Assembly (NCBI GenBank): GCA_030063045.1
Contig: JAQSEB010000010.1
Coordinates: forward strand, 3,093,501-3,157,500
DNA: 64,000 bases
DNA from: Pratylenchus scribneri
Taxonomy: Eukaryota; Nematoda; Chromadorea; Rhabditida; Pratylenchidae
Direction of reading: 5' to 3'
Below the pieces are notes generated by a model. That model did not search any database. It was not told where the DNA came from and saw nothing but the letters and a program-made list of their open reading frames with translations. Of this stretch, positions 14,701 to 25,536 are shown piece after piece. Each line of letters opens with the position of its first letter. Position 1 is the stretch's first letter. A program made the position numbers and the translations under genes.

Positions 14701-14810
14701 ATTTATTGGTCAAAAAATTCGCTAATTTGATTCATTTTCAACGGAGGCCCAGCAATTTAGTTGATGAACATGGGCAGAATATTGAAGAGGAAGAAGTGGC
14801 AAATATTTAA
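11704..14810 (+). CDS. EXOC8: exocyst complex component 8 (Exo84)
   Basis: EXOC8 is a subunit of the octameric exocyst that tethers secretory vesicles to the plasma membrane, and an effector of Ral GTPases. Fifteen exons run from ATG 11704 to TAA 14810: 11704–11758, 11800–11838, 11887–12012, 12055–12245, 12291–12473, 12750–12999, 13044–13285, 13326–13409, 13458–13631, 13691–13890, 13961–14117, 14157–14249, 14298–14403, 14443–14597, 14640–14810. They give 741 residues; human is about 725. The N-terminal Vps51/coiled-coil part shows NLEREIFQLSSLLTEQK. A PH domain spans about residues 145–260 (IYLVLLTNNLLIG, FPEQLYFRCESGRVKREWL). The acidic linker and helical C-terminal rods (RVSYAIELYLRRR, NILESIKLRNSEERW) align along their length. 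Confidence 0.93.
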
Positions 14811-15351
14811 TTTAGAGTTTTATTTTTGTATATTAAATTACTTTTTATTATAAATTGATAAACTACCCGTGATAAAATAAATTTCCATTGAAATAATCCA
14901 AATTAATTAATTGAAATCAAATTATTATTTTGTGTCAGCCAATTAACTGTTTGGTTCATCTCACAAACCCACAATTTATTTGAATATTATTTAGTGTTCA
15001 ATTGGTGGGACGGAGGAAATGAAAGAATCCCTCACATAAACTCACAAATACCTAAACTAGTTTATTTTCAACGACATTTTCCAATGAAATATTCACGGTG
15101 CCTTTGCTATTTTTTGCCTCACAATTTTTTGATGCCATTCGAGGGGAACAAGCTTCCACAGCAGATGAGATGTGGTAGTGAGTCGCGGTTTAATTCGTTG
15201 GGACACTTTTGCTGCCATCCTTTGGCGAAATTGCTTGAATTGGTAGAAGGAAGAGGTGGGTAAGTAATCATCAGTAATTTTCTTTAATGAATTTTCATTT
15301 TATTCAGTCTCAAAAATACAAAACGAAGAAAAGGCTAAATTTTTGGTGGCA
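14811..15351 (+). other. intergenic, EXOC8 to cuticlin
   Basis: AATAAA at 14876–14881 probably ends EXOC8. A tttattcag acceptor (AG at about 15305–15306) lies 45 bases before the cuticlin ATG and may be a spliced-leader site. An open frame at 14994–15263 has no supporting features. Confidence 0.4.
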
Positions 15352-17798
15352 ATGAATCAACTAATAATTTCAATCATGCCAATTACATTACTCATCCCCG
15401 CCATATCCATGCATGATCATCCATCCTCATCATCATTTCCGGCATTCCCATTGGAGAATAGTGTTTTGGCCGAGCCTCGAGTCGATTGTGGGGTCGAAAC
15501 AATTTCGGTACATTCTAAATTCCTAGATTTTTATAAACAAAATTTCTCAAGGTTTGGATCCGAACAGAGCGGCCATTTCGAGGTCGTCTCTACATTGAAG
15601 ATGAATCAGAAAATCCGGAATGCGTACATAGTTATGCGAAAGAAGGCCGACCAATTGGACCGCCACATCAACATGAACATGTGGATGAACCAATCAATGA
15701 TTCACGAGGTGCAGAATTCAGCATTCGATTTGGCCAATGCAACATGCGAAGACAAAGATTGGTGAGATTATTGATTAGCATTAATGATTAGGATATCAAA
15801 AAAGACATTTCTAGTTTTAAACAATAATCAACCCAGACTTAAATATTATTCTTAATAAAATTAAATCATATTTTTGGCAGCTCAATCCCCGAGGTGTTGC
15901 CTACAGTTTCACACTGATCATTTCATTCCATCCAATTTTTCTTACTGGCATTGACCGTGCATTCAACATAAAATGCTTTTTCATGGAAGCAGTCAAAGCA
16001 TTGGATGCAGCATTGGATGTTAGGTTGGTTGGAAATGTTGGTGAAATATCTAATAAATTTTCAATAATAAGTTCTTTGGCAACGACGGTGGTGGAACGCG
16101 AATTCACTCTACCTCAATGTGCATATCACCTGAAGCACGGAGTGGACGGACCGTTTATGAAATATGCCACAATTGGAGAAGTAAATACTTTTCAAAATCA
16201 ATAATTGAGGATGGTTTTCTTCCTCAATCAAATCCTCCAATAACATAATAAACCGAATAAGATTAAAAAATTACAAAAGTTTATTTTAAGCCGATCACCC
16301 ATGTTTGGCAATGCGATCCGGTGGCTGGTTGGCTCTATGGAGTGCTTATTCATTCATGTTTCGTCGACGATGGACATGGAAATCGTTTTGATTTGATCGA
16401 TGAACGAGGGTAACCAAAAAATGGGCCAAATTCAAATAATAATTTTGAATATGAGAATGATTAAAAATAGTGAATAGCCAAATATTTAACCATCAAATTA
16501 ATCCTAATAAAACCATGAAAACTACATTTTATTACAGTTGCGTAATTGACCGAACACTTTTGGCGGAAATTATCTACGATGAGAAGTCTTTTACCGCCTA
16601 TGCCCATACACACGTTTTCCGTTATGCAGATCGGTTTGTTTATTTCAAATTAGAAAAACCAATAAAATACAATTCCAGTGTCCAATTGTTCTTCACTTGC
16701 ACCGTTCAACTTTGTTTTCGCGAAGATGGTGGTTGCGAAGGAATTTCACCACCGCACTGTTTGAAAAATAACAACGTACAAAAGTGAGTTGAATTTATAG
16801 TTGCATCAATTTGTTTTTATAGTCAAAACAAGGCTCCAATTCTATCCGGATTCAAAAGGCATTTCCGACCGGCTGGACCATCGCAAGCAGTGGCACATCA
16901 TGGTCCGGGTCCATCATCCTCATTTATGTTGGTACTTTTAATATATTAAATGGGAAATTGGTATCTAGAATATAATATGAAAAATCGATCAGGAACGAAT
17001 AGAAAGGGTTTTATAAAATAATGTGATTTTCAAAATACATCCCTAGGCCTAAAAATTTTTGGTGAGCTAAAAACAAATTTGAATTCAAATCAAATCGAAA
17101 TATATTTTAAATATCCTGAATTAGAATTTTTAATATGTTTTTTTTTGTAGTAGGCAATTTCCATTCAAAGATAGTCCATTGCTGCCAAACAACATAAAGA
17201 ACAATGAATCGGACGCTGATCAGTTGCTTTCTGAAATCTTTTTAAACCAATCAAATCATAGTCGTGCAGGAAGGAATGCCGACGATGGCAAAGTGACGAA
17301 ACGAATGGAAACAGATTTGAACATCGATTTGACGGTGGTGCCGAGGAGAATATCAACGAAGGGAGAAAACGACGATGGTGGCAACAAAAATGCAGAAGAT
17401 GGAGGAGATGATGAACAGCAACGGCTTCTTATGGAATTTACAGGAAAAAGTATGTGCATTGTTTGACAAAAAAAAAATAAATCTGACTTTTTATTAATTC
17501 ATTCACAGATCCATTTGTTCGTGTTTTACCAATAAAAAGCAATGAATACGGTGCCGGTCCTATGCCGCTCTCTTCTTCATTGGAGTCACAAAGGCTGGCC
17601 AGCTTTGAGGTTTTGGCCATTGCCGGTGGAATTTTCATTGCACTTATCACGGTAAAAATAATAAAAATCAATCAATAAATATCTAATATTTTATAGGTCA
17701 CTTCATTAATCACGACCTTTTGTCAACATTGCCGACTATGCGACTTAATTCCCTACAAAATTAGACAATTGGAAAGAAGTAGAATTATAATCGGATGA
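15352..17798 (+). CDS. cuticlin-type ZP-domain membrane protein
   Basis: Cuticlins are ZP-domain proteins secreted by the nematode epidermis that polymerise into cuticle. Ten exons (15352–15507, 15552–15761, 15881–16023, 16072–16180, 16291–16409, 16538–16783, 16823–16927, 17154–17449, 17509–17651, 17697–17798) give 542 residues. A signal peptide (residues 1–19, MNQLIISIMPITLLIPAIS) precedes the ZP domain, about 47–330. The ZP domain starts PRVDCGVETISV and includes NPRGVAYSFTLIISFHP, CDPVAGWLYGVLIHSCFVDD and the Cys pattern around CTVQLC. Basic residues FKRHFR, about 370, could be a processing site. A low-complexity stalk follows, then one membrane segment, about 497–519 (VLAIAGGIFIALITV), and a short basic tail. 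The acceptor chosen for exon 8 is the second AG of gtagtag, because only it keeps the frame. Confidence 0.9.
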
Positions 17799-18077
17799 AC
17801 AATGGAAAAACACCAACAACATTCAACACCTATCCTTTATATTTAATCGTGCATTTTGTTGTAAAATTTTGATTAACTACACATTCATGTATAAATTATT
17901 TATTTTTATTTGAAAAACAACAAATAAAACAAATAGGTAGAATTAGAAACAATTTGTGTGGCAAATAAGGGAAATGGAATACAAATTAGAGTGGGTCATC
18001 ACAAATATTTGGTTGCTTTTCATCTTTTCTTAATATTTCATCAATCATCGTCCTTCGTCCATTCCATTGCTTGTTTG

Positions 18078-19251
18078 TCAGTAAATGTGGGCATGCCAGA
18101 TTGAAGCAATCCAGGAATACCAAGTCGAATCAAGCATTTGTTGCTGCTGTTGGGCCAACATTCGCTCACGGATCAGGAACTCGTTCAATGCGGAATAATG
18201 AAGATAGGCACCTGAAAATAGATTGAAATATTCTCTGTTAAAATTTATGTCAAAAGGACTCACCAGAATTGACGAACATGTGCCAAATTGCATGAGAAAA
18301 TGGGAAATAGCCCTCAGCAAAGTAGAATGTCAGTCCAATGATGTAGAGGGCGCCGCCTTGTGCCAATGGAATGAGACTGGAAATATCAGTCTAAAAAGTA
18401 AATGAATTTCTCAATGAAAGTTTGAGGAAACCTACGGCATATGCACAAATGAATGTGGCCGGAAGAACACCCAACAGCAAATAGGAGCCAATCACACAAG
18501 TTTCAGTATCGGCCATCGCAAAAGTGAATGGTGAATTTTGAGCAATAATGCTGAACAAGGCAAAAAACCAGACCTAGAAAATTGAAGAGAATTAAAATTA
18601 TGGAATTAAGATGGAATTACTTACAGCTTGGCAAACATACTCAGCAAAAGGTCCATTCTCACGTAGCAACAACCTATAAAATGAAATATATAATTGATAT
18701 GTTGACAAAAAACAAACCATGGTGTATAGCAGGCGGCAATGAAGCAATGGATCAATGACCTTGAATTTACAGATTTTTTGATTAATCTTTGAAGAAATAA
18801 AATATAAACCTGTCCACAATGCGCAAGAAGTTCCTCGAGTAACTGGAATGGGAATTTTGATTTGGATGAATTTGTATTAAATTGAATTTACCTGTACCAT
18901 CTGCCATCCGGATACAAATCTGCCAGCAATGAGGTGAAATGGTAGATTGCAGAAACTGTGAACAATGAGAGCATAACCCAGCCATAGAGCGAAAGCACGA
19001 TGAATTCCCTGGATGTGTTTGTGTGTAGTTGGAGATCCAGAATTGCCAAAAATGCATAAGGAATGGTGATCTAAATTTGCAATTTAAAAATTCATTTTAA
19101 AATTTGACATACCGCATGAGTTAACACGTTCGCAGTGTCTTCGGCAGCCAAGAGGAGAGTGGCACGTTTTGCAGGGGTAGTTTCAGCTGAAAATAAAGAG
19201 AGAATATAGACTTTACATTAAGATAAATTACTGATACCGACCTTCATCCAT
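18078..19251 (-). CDS. PAQR/hemolysin III family membrane protein (MMD-like)
   Basis: This is a seven-transmembrane PAQR-family protein closest by memory to MMD (PAQR10/11), a Golgi/endomembrane relative of adiponectin receptors. Nine exons (19242–19251, 19113–19186, 18892–19070, 18810–18842, 18718–18759, 18625–18673, 18436–18573, 18264–18390, 18078–18211) give 261 residues, the family length. Conserved metal-site segments are visible: SAIYHFTS (Ser and His in the first conserved block), VDRSLIHCFIAACYTPWL (Asp), and FSHAIWHMFVNSG (paired His). The tail has a short Gln run. The first exon codes for only three full residues, so the start is the least certain part. It diverges from the Argonaute gene, with 515 bases between the two start codons. 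Confidence 0.88.
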
Positions 19252-19766
19252 TGTTGTACAAACAAAATTGATGTGATTGATAAGGCGTAATGTGCTGTGA
19301 TTTTTGAAAAGAATGGATTTTAGGATGATTATGTGGCTGGCTTTTATGTTTTCTAAAAATTCATTTGTAAAATCCACAATGGTACGTCTTGAAAACCGAA
19401 TAGAAAATGCAAAACAATAAAAAAAAACCTTGAATTCTTCTTAGAATTACGGTAAATAAAAAAAATAATTTAAATATATTTTTTGGCATTTTGTTACGAT
19501 ACCGTAGTAAAATGGAAAATAGTGCATAGGCGAAACACAAAAACAAAAATATCGATCTTGCTTGGCTTGGCTCGGTTGTTTTCATTTTCATTCATCATTC
19601 TTCATTTCAATTATTGAACTGTGCATTTGTTGCACATAAGTTCAAAATTTAGAAATTATTCATTCACAAGCCAAATAAACAATAAATTAAATATATTTCT
19701 AGAAAATAAAAATTCAAGTGAAATTTAATATTTTCAATTTCAACAAAACAATTCAAGTGATTAAAA
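19252..19766. other. divergent promoter region, PAQR/Argonaute
   Basis: This AT-rich gap separates two outward-facing genes. I see no RNA gene or recognisable operator. Confidence 0.35.
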
Positions 19767-22700
19767 ATGGAAATCGTTGAAAGCATCGTACGTATCACAC
19801 AACCAAATGTTTGTTTTTATTTTTACAATTTTCTGGTTAAAATATTGTTTTTAGTCGCCGATGATGCGTCCTGCCGAAAACTATCTCAAGAAGATGAGTG
19901 GTCGTGCCAGCGCATTCCTGATTGACATCGAACCAGGGGCAAAGGCCTACCGTTACGATGTCTCAATCAAGCTTAAATGGTTCGAAGGACAGGATTATGA
20001 GAAGGACTTGGCAAAAGGCACCGATGAGTGAGTTTATCAATAGCTTATTCATGGAACTTCAAACTAATATTCAGAGGGCTCCGGTCGCGCAATCGAAACC
20101 TTTGCTACGAATTTCTGGTCGAGGCATACAACAACAATCGCGATCAAATTCCGGGAGAAGTCATCTACGATTGTAAGTTGAAACAGTTGGAATTAAAAAT
20201 GATGATTCGGAAATTTTTAGGCAAATCAACTCTCTACACAAATGAACCGATGAAGGCCACGGTGCTTGAGCGGGTATGAAAAAATTGACATAAAATTCTC
20301 AATTAATTATTCAAATTTAGGAGATTCTCATCAATACGGTTAACAGTTCGGACTTCATCCGCACATATTGCCCAGCCGGAAGCACGGCCATAATCACCAT
20401 CAAGGCAAACTCCAGCGGACATGAACTGGCATTGGATGATTTCGAGCAATACAAGCAGCGATCAACAATTCATCAGGAGGATCGTTCAATTCGAACATTT
20501 CTGGAGATGGCCGTTGCTCAATACGGAATCAATGAGTAATTATTTTAAATTATTAAAATGAAAAAATTGTCAAAATCCAGTTATAAGTACACTCCAATTG
20601 GCGCTGGCAAACTCTTCGAAACAACGACCAACAACTTGACTCAAGTCAATAATGGCATGGTGCTTCGTTCCGGAATTGCAAAAGGAGTCCGAATTGTTCA
20701 GGGCGACGGCTCAGATCCGGTTGCAGCACTTGTTGTGGATAGTAAGTTTTCTTTACAATTTGAGAAATTTTAAAAAATGCTCTTAAGCCAAAGTCAGCCC
20801 GTTCTTCATTGAACAGCCGCTCATTGACACCGTTCGTGCCATCAATCGTCGAGGATTACCCGAAATGTCGAATCAACGGGGTTGGGATGACATCAAGCAA
20901 ATTTTACAGGTAGGTGGCATTTGAATTGGCATCATTTTACATATTAAAAAAAATATTTTCAGCATGTCCGAGTTGAAGTCAGTTATGCCCGCTCGCGAAC
21001 ATTTGGAATTGCCGACATTCACCGTGAAACGCCCAGAAGCATCCAGTAAGCTTTTTCGATAAATTAATCTAATCCTACAAATTAGAGTCAACTACAATGG
21101 TGGGACGATCACTCTGGATGAATATTTTCGGCAGGCGCATGGATGTGATATCAAGTAATTTATTCATTTAAAAGTAAATTTCAAATTTTAATTCATTTAA
21201 AGTCATCCTGATTTGCCCGTCATCATTCCTCACTATGCCAAATTGCCAGACGACTGTGCGAATCCGGAGACTTATTTCCCGCTGGAGGTGCTGGTCATCA
21301 TGCCGGATCAACGCGTCCCGCTTGAGAAGATGTCCCAGGAATTGTCGCAGAGACTCCTTCAAGTAAGATAGAAATAGTGATCCAAATAAGATTTTTTTAG
21401 GCCAATACATTGATTCCTGAAGAGCGCTACCGTCAAGTGATGCGCCATTGTGACGAATTGAACTTGTTCTACAACAATCCAGTGCTTCAGGCGTTCGGCA
21501 TCCAAATTCGTCGAGAATCAAACAAGGTAAGGCTTTAGCATATCCTTTATTTATTAATTCCTCTTTTAGTGCCAAATAAACGTCCGCCATGCTCCGAAGA
21601 TTGAATTCAATGACGGTGTCAAATTGGATGTCAACGCCCAGAAGGTAAGTCTCATTTTATTTCACTTCAAAATTATCCGACGAAAAAAATTTTCTTATTT
21701 TAGGCGGACTGGCGAGCTCCCGGCAAGCGATATTACCTTTCCGATCAAATTGAGAATTGGGTGGTTCTTTGCCATGGTCAATATGAGAGACCAGTCCAGT
21801 AATTTTTTTAAAACTTTGTCTTGAAAAATTAATATTAATTTTGCAGGGAATTCATGGCAAAGTACACGGAGGAGGCTCGTCGTCGCGGAATCCGATTCGC
21901 TGAGGGCCCCAGGATTCAACCATTTCCTGAAGTTGCGCGCTGGGACACAACATTCGAACAATTTGCCAACGACAATGTCCAATTTGTCATTCTCATCGAT
22001 TCGAAGAACCAGGACACACACGGTTGGTTTAGACTCTCCAGTTAATATCAATAATTTTTTAAAGGAATTCTCAAATATTATGAGGCCATCCACAAAATTT
22101 TGACGCAGCACATTTCGATTGAGGTTCGATTATTTTTCTTCAATCAATCAATTTTAACATTTTCTTTTTATTTTTAGCGTGTGCGCGATGTCCTGGGTCA
22201 TCAAAGGGGCCGTCAAACATTGGAGAACATTCTGAACAAGGTAAAATGTTTTAATATTTTCGCAATTAAAATTGTATATTTTCAGACCAACATGAAATAT
22301 TCTGGCTTGAACTACCGCCCCGTTTTCGAAAATTCGCTGTGAGTTTATAAGCATTTTCTTTGTCAAATTAATTTCACAAATTTAGGACTCGCTTCAAACT
22401 TGAGAAGAACAATGTTCTGGTGGTTGGCTACGATGTGGCCAATCCTCCTCCAATGCATCCAATGGAACGTCGACTCTGCCAAGCAGTCAAGCAGGACCTC
22501 CTCTCATTCGATCCATCAGTTGTTGGGGTAATTAATAATTTTTTGTACATTATTTTAAACGATGTTATTTTAAAGATCACTGCAAACATGGCTGTGGATC
22601 CGCACAATTTTGTTGGCGATTATTTCTTCCAAGAGGTTGTTTTGAACAAATTTAAATCATTTTGTAAATTATCTATCGACTTTTAGGCGTTACGCGAAGG

Positions 22701-23602
22701 ACTCAATTACGGCAAATTGCGTGACCGCTTCAAATGGGTCCTGGAAGTTCTGGATCATTTCCGTCAAGGTGCTCGCCCGCAATACATATTCGTGATTCGC
22801 AATGGAATTTCAGAAGGCCAATTTGCCGAGGTGAGTATTTTAATTCATTAATTTTTAAAATTTGTCAATTTCAGATGGTTCAACGTGAAATTGTTGCACT
22901 TCGTGAAGGCTGCAAAGATTTTGATGCCAACTACCGTCCACAATTCGGTCAGTTTTTTCTTGATTTTTTTAACTGTAATTTTGTTTTAGTCTATGTCCTC
23001 GGCACCAAGCGCCATTTCAAGAAGTTCTACGCAGAGGAGAATGGCATCCGAAACATGACACCCGGCTCCGTGGTCGATTCCAAATTTGTCCGTGCGGATT
23101 GCCCCGAGTTTTTCATGCAATCGCATTATGCACTCAAGGTCAGTTAATTTTATTTACAAATTTCTTAAATTTAACAACCATTGATTACTTTAGGGTGTGG
23201 GGAAGCCCGTGGAATACAACATTCTGTTGGATGAAATTGGTTGCACGAAGGACGAAATTGAAGGTTGGTTGGGTCAATGAAAATTACATTTTATTACTCT
23301 TTTTGTTATTTAGGCTTTCTCAATTCGCTCTGCTACAGTCACCAAATCGTCAACTCTGCTGTGAGCATGCCGGAGCCCGTTTTCCAGGCAGATGAATTGG
23401 CCAAACGCGGACGCAACAATTACATCACCATGAAGTAAGTGAACTGAGGGGAGTGAAAAATATTTATTCCAAATTTAGACGTCTCAATGAAGCTTCAATC
23501 CCCCGTGCCGGGCCTCACAACTTCGTCGATGTCAATGCATTGGACCAAATGCTCAGCTACAAGGACAATCCAATTTTCATCGGCACCCGTTTCACTGCAT
23601 GA
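19767..23602 (+). CDS. Argonaute protein, slicer residues lost
   Basis: Argonautes bind small RNAs and silence complementary transcripts. Twenty-five exons run from ATG 19767 (exon 1, 19767–19787) to TGA 23602 (exon 25, 23479–23602), all in phase, giving 894 residues. N, PAZ (about 230–360), MID and PIWI (about 560–870) domains are recognisable. PAZ ends with LDEYFRQAHGCDINHPDLP. PIWI includes VVGYDVANPPP, FFQEALREG and the C-terminal PIFIGTRFTA. Of the Asp-Glu-Asp-His slicer tetrad, the first Asp and the Glu are there. The second Asp is Asn in IRNGISEGQF, and the His position reads Asp in FQADELAKRG. It is therefore probably non-cleaving, as in many worm-specific (WAGO) Argonautes. I cannot assign the exact clade. 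Confidence 0.92.
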
Positions 23603-24054
23603 ATGATGATTTAATTTGATGTTTACGCCCGAAATAAATTCCTCTCCCCTCCCCCCCCCCCCCCCTCCCACCACAATCCCCAATGACCAATGTTATTTAA
23701 TTTAATTTCAAAATTCCAATTCATTTTATGGCTTTATTTAAATTTGACCTTCCAATATTCTCTCCCAATTTATTTGTCTGTTCCCAAATTTATTTGTCTT
23801 TTCCGCAATTTATATTTGTTATTTCCATTTAAAATGCAATTTTAATAAAATTATTTAAATGAAATGAAGTTCGATTTATTTAAAGTGTTTTTCAAACTGG
23901 CATTATAATTCTTGTTGAATTTTTTGAATCAGTTTTTTCAAAAAAAAATAAGTGATATTTCTTTCTTTACATTCCATTAGCTAGTGCTTCTATTTCGGAA
24001 AAAAATATTTTTGTGATGACAATATTTTCATTTCAGGGGCAAACTTGCGCTGAC
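23603..24054 (+). other. intergenic with poly-C tract, Argonaute to TBPL1
   Basis: AATAAA signals lie at 23633–23638 and 23844–23849. A run of 15 C lies at 23651–23665. A tttcatttcag acceptor (AG at 24035–24036) lies 19 bases before the next ATG and is a probable spliced-leader site. No gene is seen. Confidence 0.45.
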
Positions 24055-25271
24055 ATGATGGATCATAATTATTGGATACAATCAAATTCATCAGTGACGG
24101 AAAATGGTGAGAGCAATGGCAGTAATCATTTAAATAAACCGGTTTTTAAATTAATCAATTTCCAAGTTTAAAAATTGTAATTAAGGCTGCAGTAGAACTG
24201 TCTCCATCAACGAGCAATGAATCTTTGCAATTTTCACTGGATGATGGTACAGCAGTTATTGTTCAGGTTAATTTACTTAAATTATAATCAGAAATAAACT
24301 AAAATCACATCTACCAAACAGATTCATAACATGCTTTGCAACTATACCCTGCCCATGCACATTGATTTGCGGATGGTGGCTTATCGGAACATAAATGTGG
24401 ATCATGATCGTTTCCGCGGAGTAATTCAAAAATTTTTATGCAATATTTTCACTAAAAAAATAATTTCAAGGTTCTAGTCAAACAATTGCGCAATCCCCCA
24501 TGCCATGTGAAAATTTATAATAGCGGAAAAATTGTCATTATGCAGTGCAAAAGGTTTATTTTGAGCAATTTTTAAATAACATAATTTGTAAGTGAAAACG
24601 AATGTAAGCGTGCAGCTCGTTCTATAGGCCGGATGGTGCAACGAAGTATGAATAAATTGGATCAGAAAATTCGCATTCGAAATTTCCGTGTTAACAATAT
24701 CATGGTTTTTTACTATTCCAAATTTAAAAAAAAAAAAACAAAATTATTTTTACAGGCCACTTGTCGTATGCCTTTTGGGATTCGAATCGAGGATTTGGCA
24801 CGCAAATATCGGGCTGAGGGCGCAAAATACGAACCAGAATTAATGATTGGATTGGAATGGGCAATCGAGGAGCCGAAAGCAAATTTGCGCATTCACACAA
24901 CGGGTAGCATCACCATAACCGGAGGTTTTTTACTTTTGTCTAAATCAATGTTTAATAATACAATTTAAGCCACATCGGAAGCAGGACTGATCGAGAGTAT
25001 CAAAAAGGTTTATCCATTCCTGAAAGAATTTGCCTGCCAGAGAGGAGAAAAAAAAGACGGTCCCAGTGCAAAATCACGGCGACGTCCGCGAACCGAAAAC
25101 TCACAAAGAAATGGGCATCGAGGTGCTAAAAAATCGCGCAAGGATGGAATAGTCGGCACCGGAGTGTATGGCAATTTGGCTTATTTTTCGGATGAGGATG
25201 AAATGAATTATGATGAAGAGGAATATGACGAAGAATTTGAGGGCGAGGAGGAAGACAATTCTGATGATTAA
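24055..25271 (+). CDS. TBPL1: TBP-like factor (TLF/TRF2)
   Basis: This is a TATA-binding-protein paralogue that recruits TFIIA/TFIIB to TATA-less promoters. Seven exons (24055–24106, 24193–24266, 24322–24420, 24471–24553, 24593–24704, 24756–24924, 24970–25271) give 296 residues. The two saddle repeats are clear, about residues 43–230: YRNINVDHDRFRGVLVKQLR, NSGKIVIMQCKSENECKRAA, then MPFGIRIEDLARKY, YEPELMIGLEWAI and TTGSITITGATSEA. An N-terminal extension of about 40 residues and a C-terminal basic then strongly acidic tail (from about residue 235) flank the saddle. Exon 2 must begin at the internal AG of gctgcag, because the earlier AG gives a stop. ATG codons at 24055 and 24058 are both possible starts. 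Confidence 0.92.
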
Positions 25272-25536
25272 TGGAAATAGCTCGCAATAATGTCCTTTTT
25301 TTTATGACTGATCTCATCAATCAGTTATCATAAACAATTTCATCCATTTTTTAAATTTTTCACATTTTTTGATCTGATTCACCATCCTAATTTTTATAAA
25401 TAATAATATTCGTTTAATTATTTTTAAATAAAAAATTTTTAATTGACCAATTTTTATCACAATCAAAATAGTTGGATCAGCAATATTAAATTTATTTAAT
25501 TTTATATTGAATAACGTTTTATTGAGGATATTTCAG
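25272..25536 (+). other. intercistronic spacer, TBPL1 to TRAPPC8-N
   Basis: AATAAA at 25427–25432 lies 104 bases before an AG (25535–25536) that directly abuts the next start codon. A splice acceptor touching an ATG, with no upstream exon, suggests spliced-leader trans-splicing of an operon gene. Confidence 0.5.

Noticed and set aside
14994..15263. Open frame upstream of the cuticlin ATG as a possible extra exon
   Set aside because: It has no domain, and the cuticlin already starts with a good signal peptide at 15352.
20028..20279. Plus-strand frame reading through Argonaute exons 3–4
   Set aside because: It reads through an intron; the spliced frame gives the conserved Argonaute N domain.
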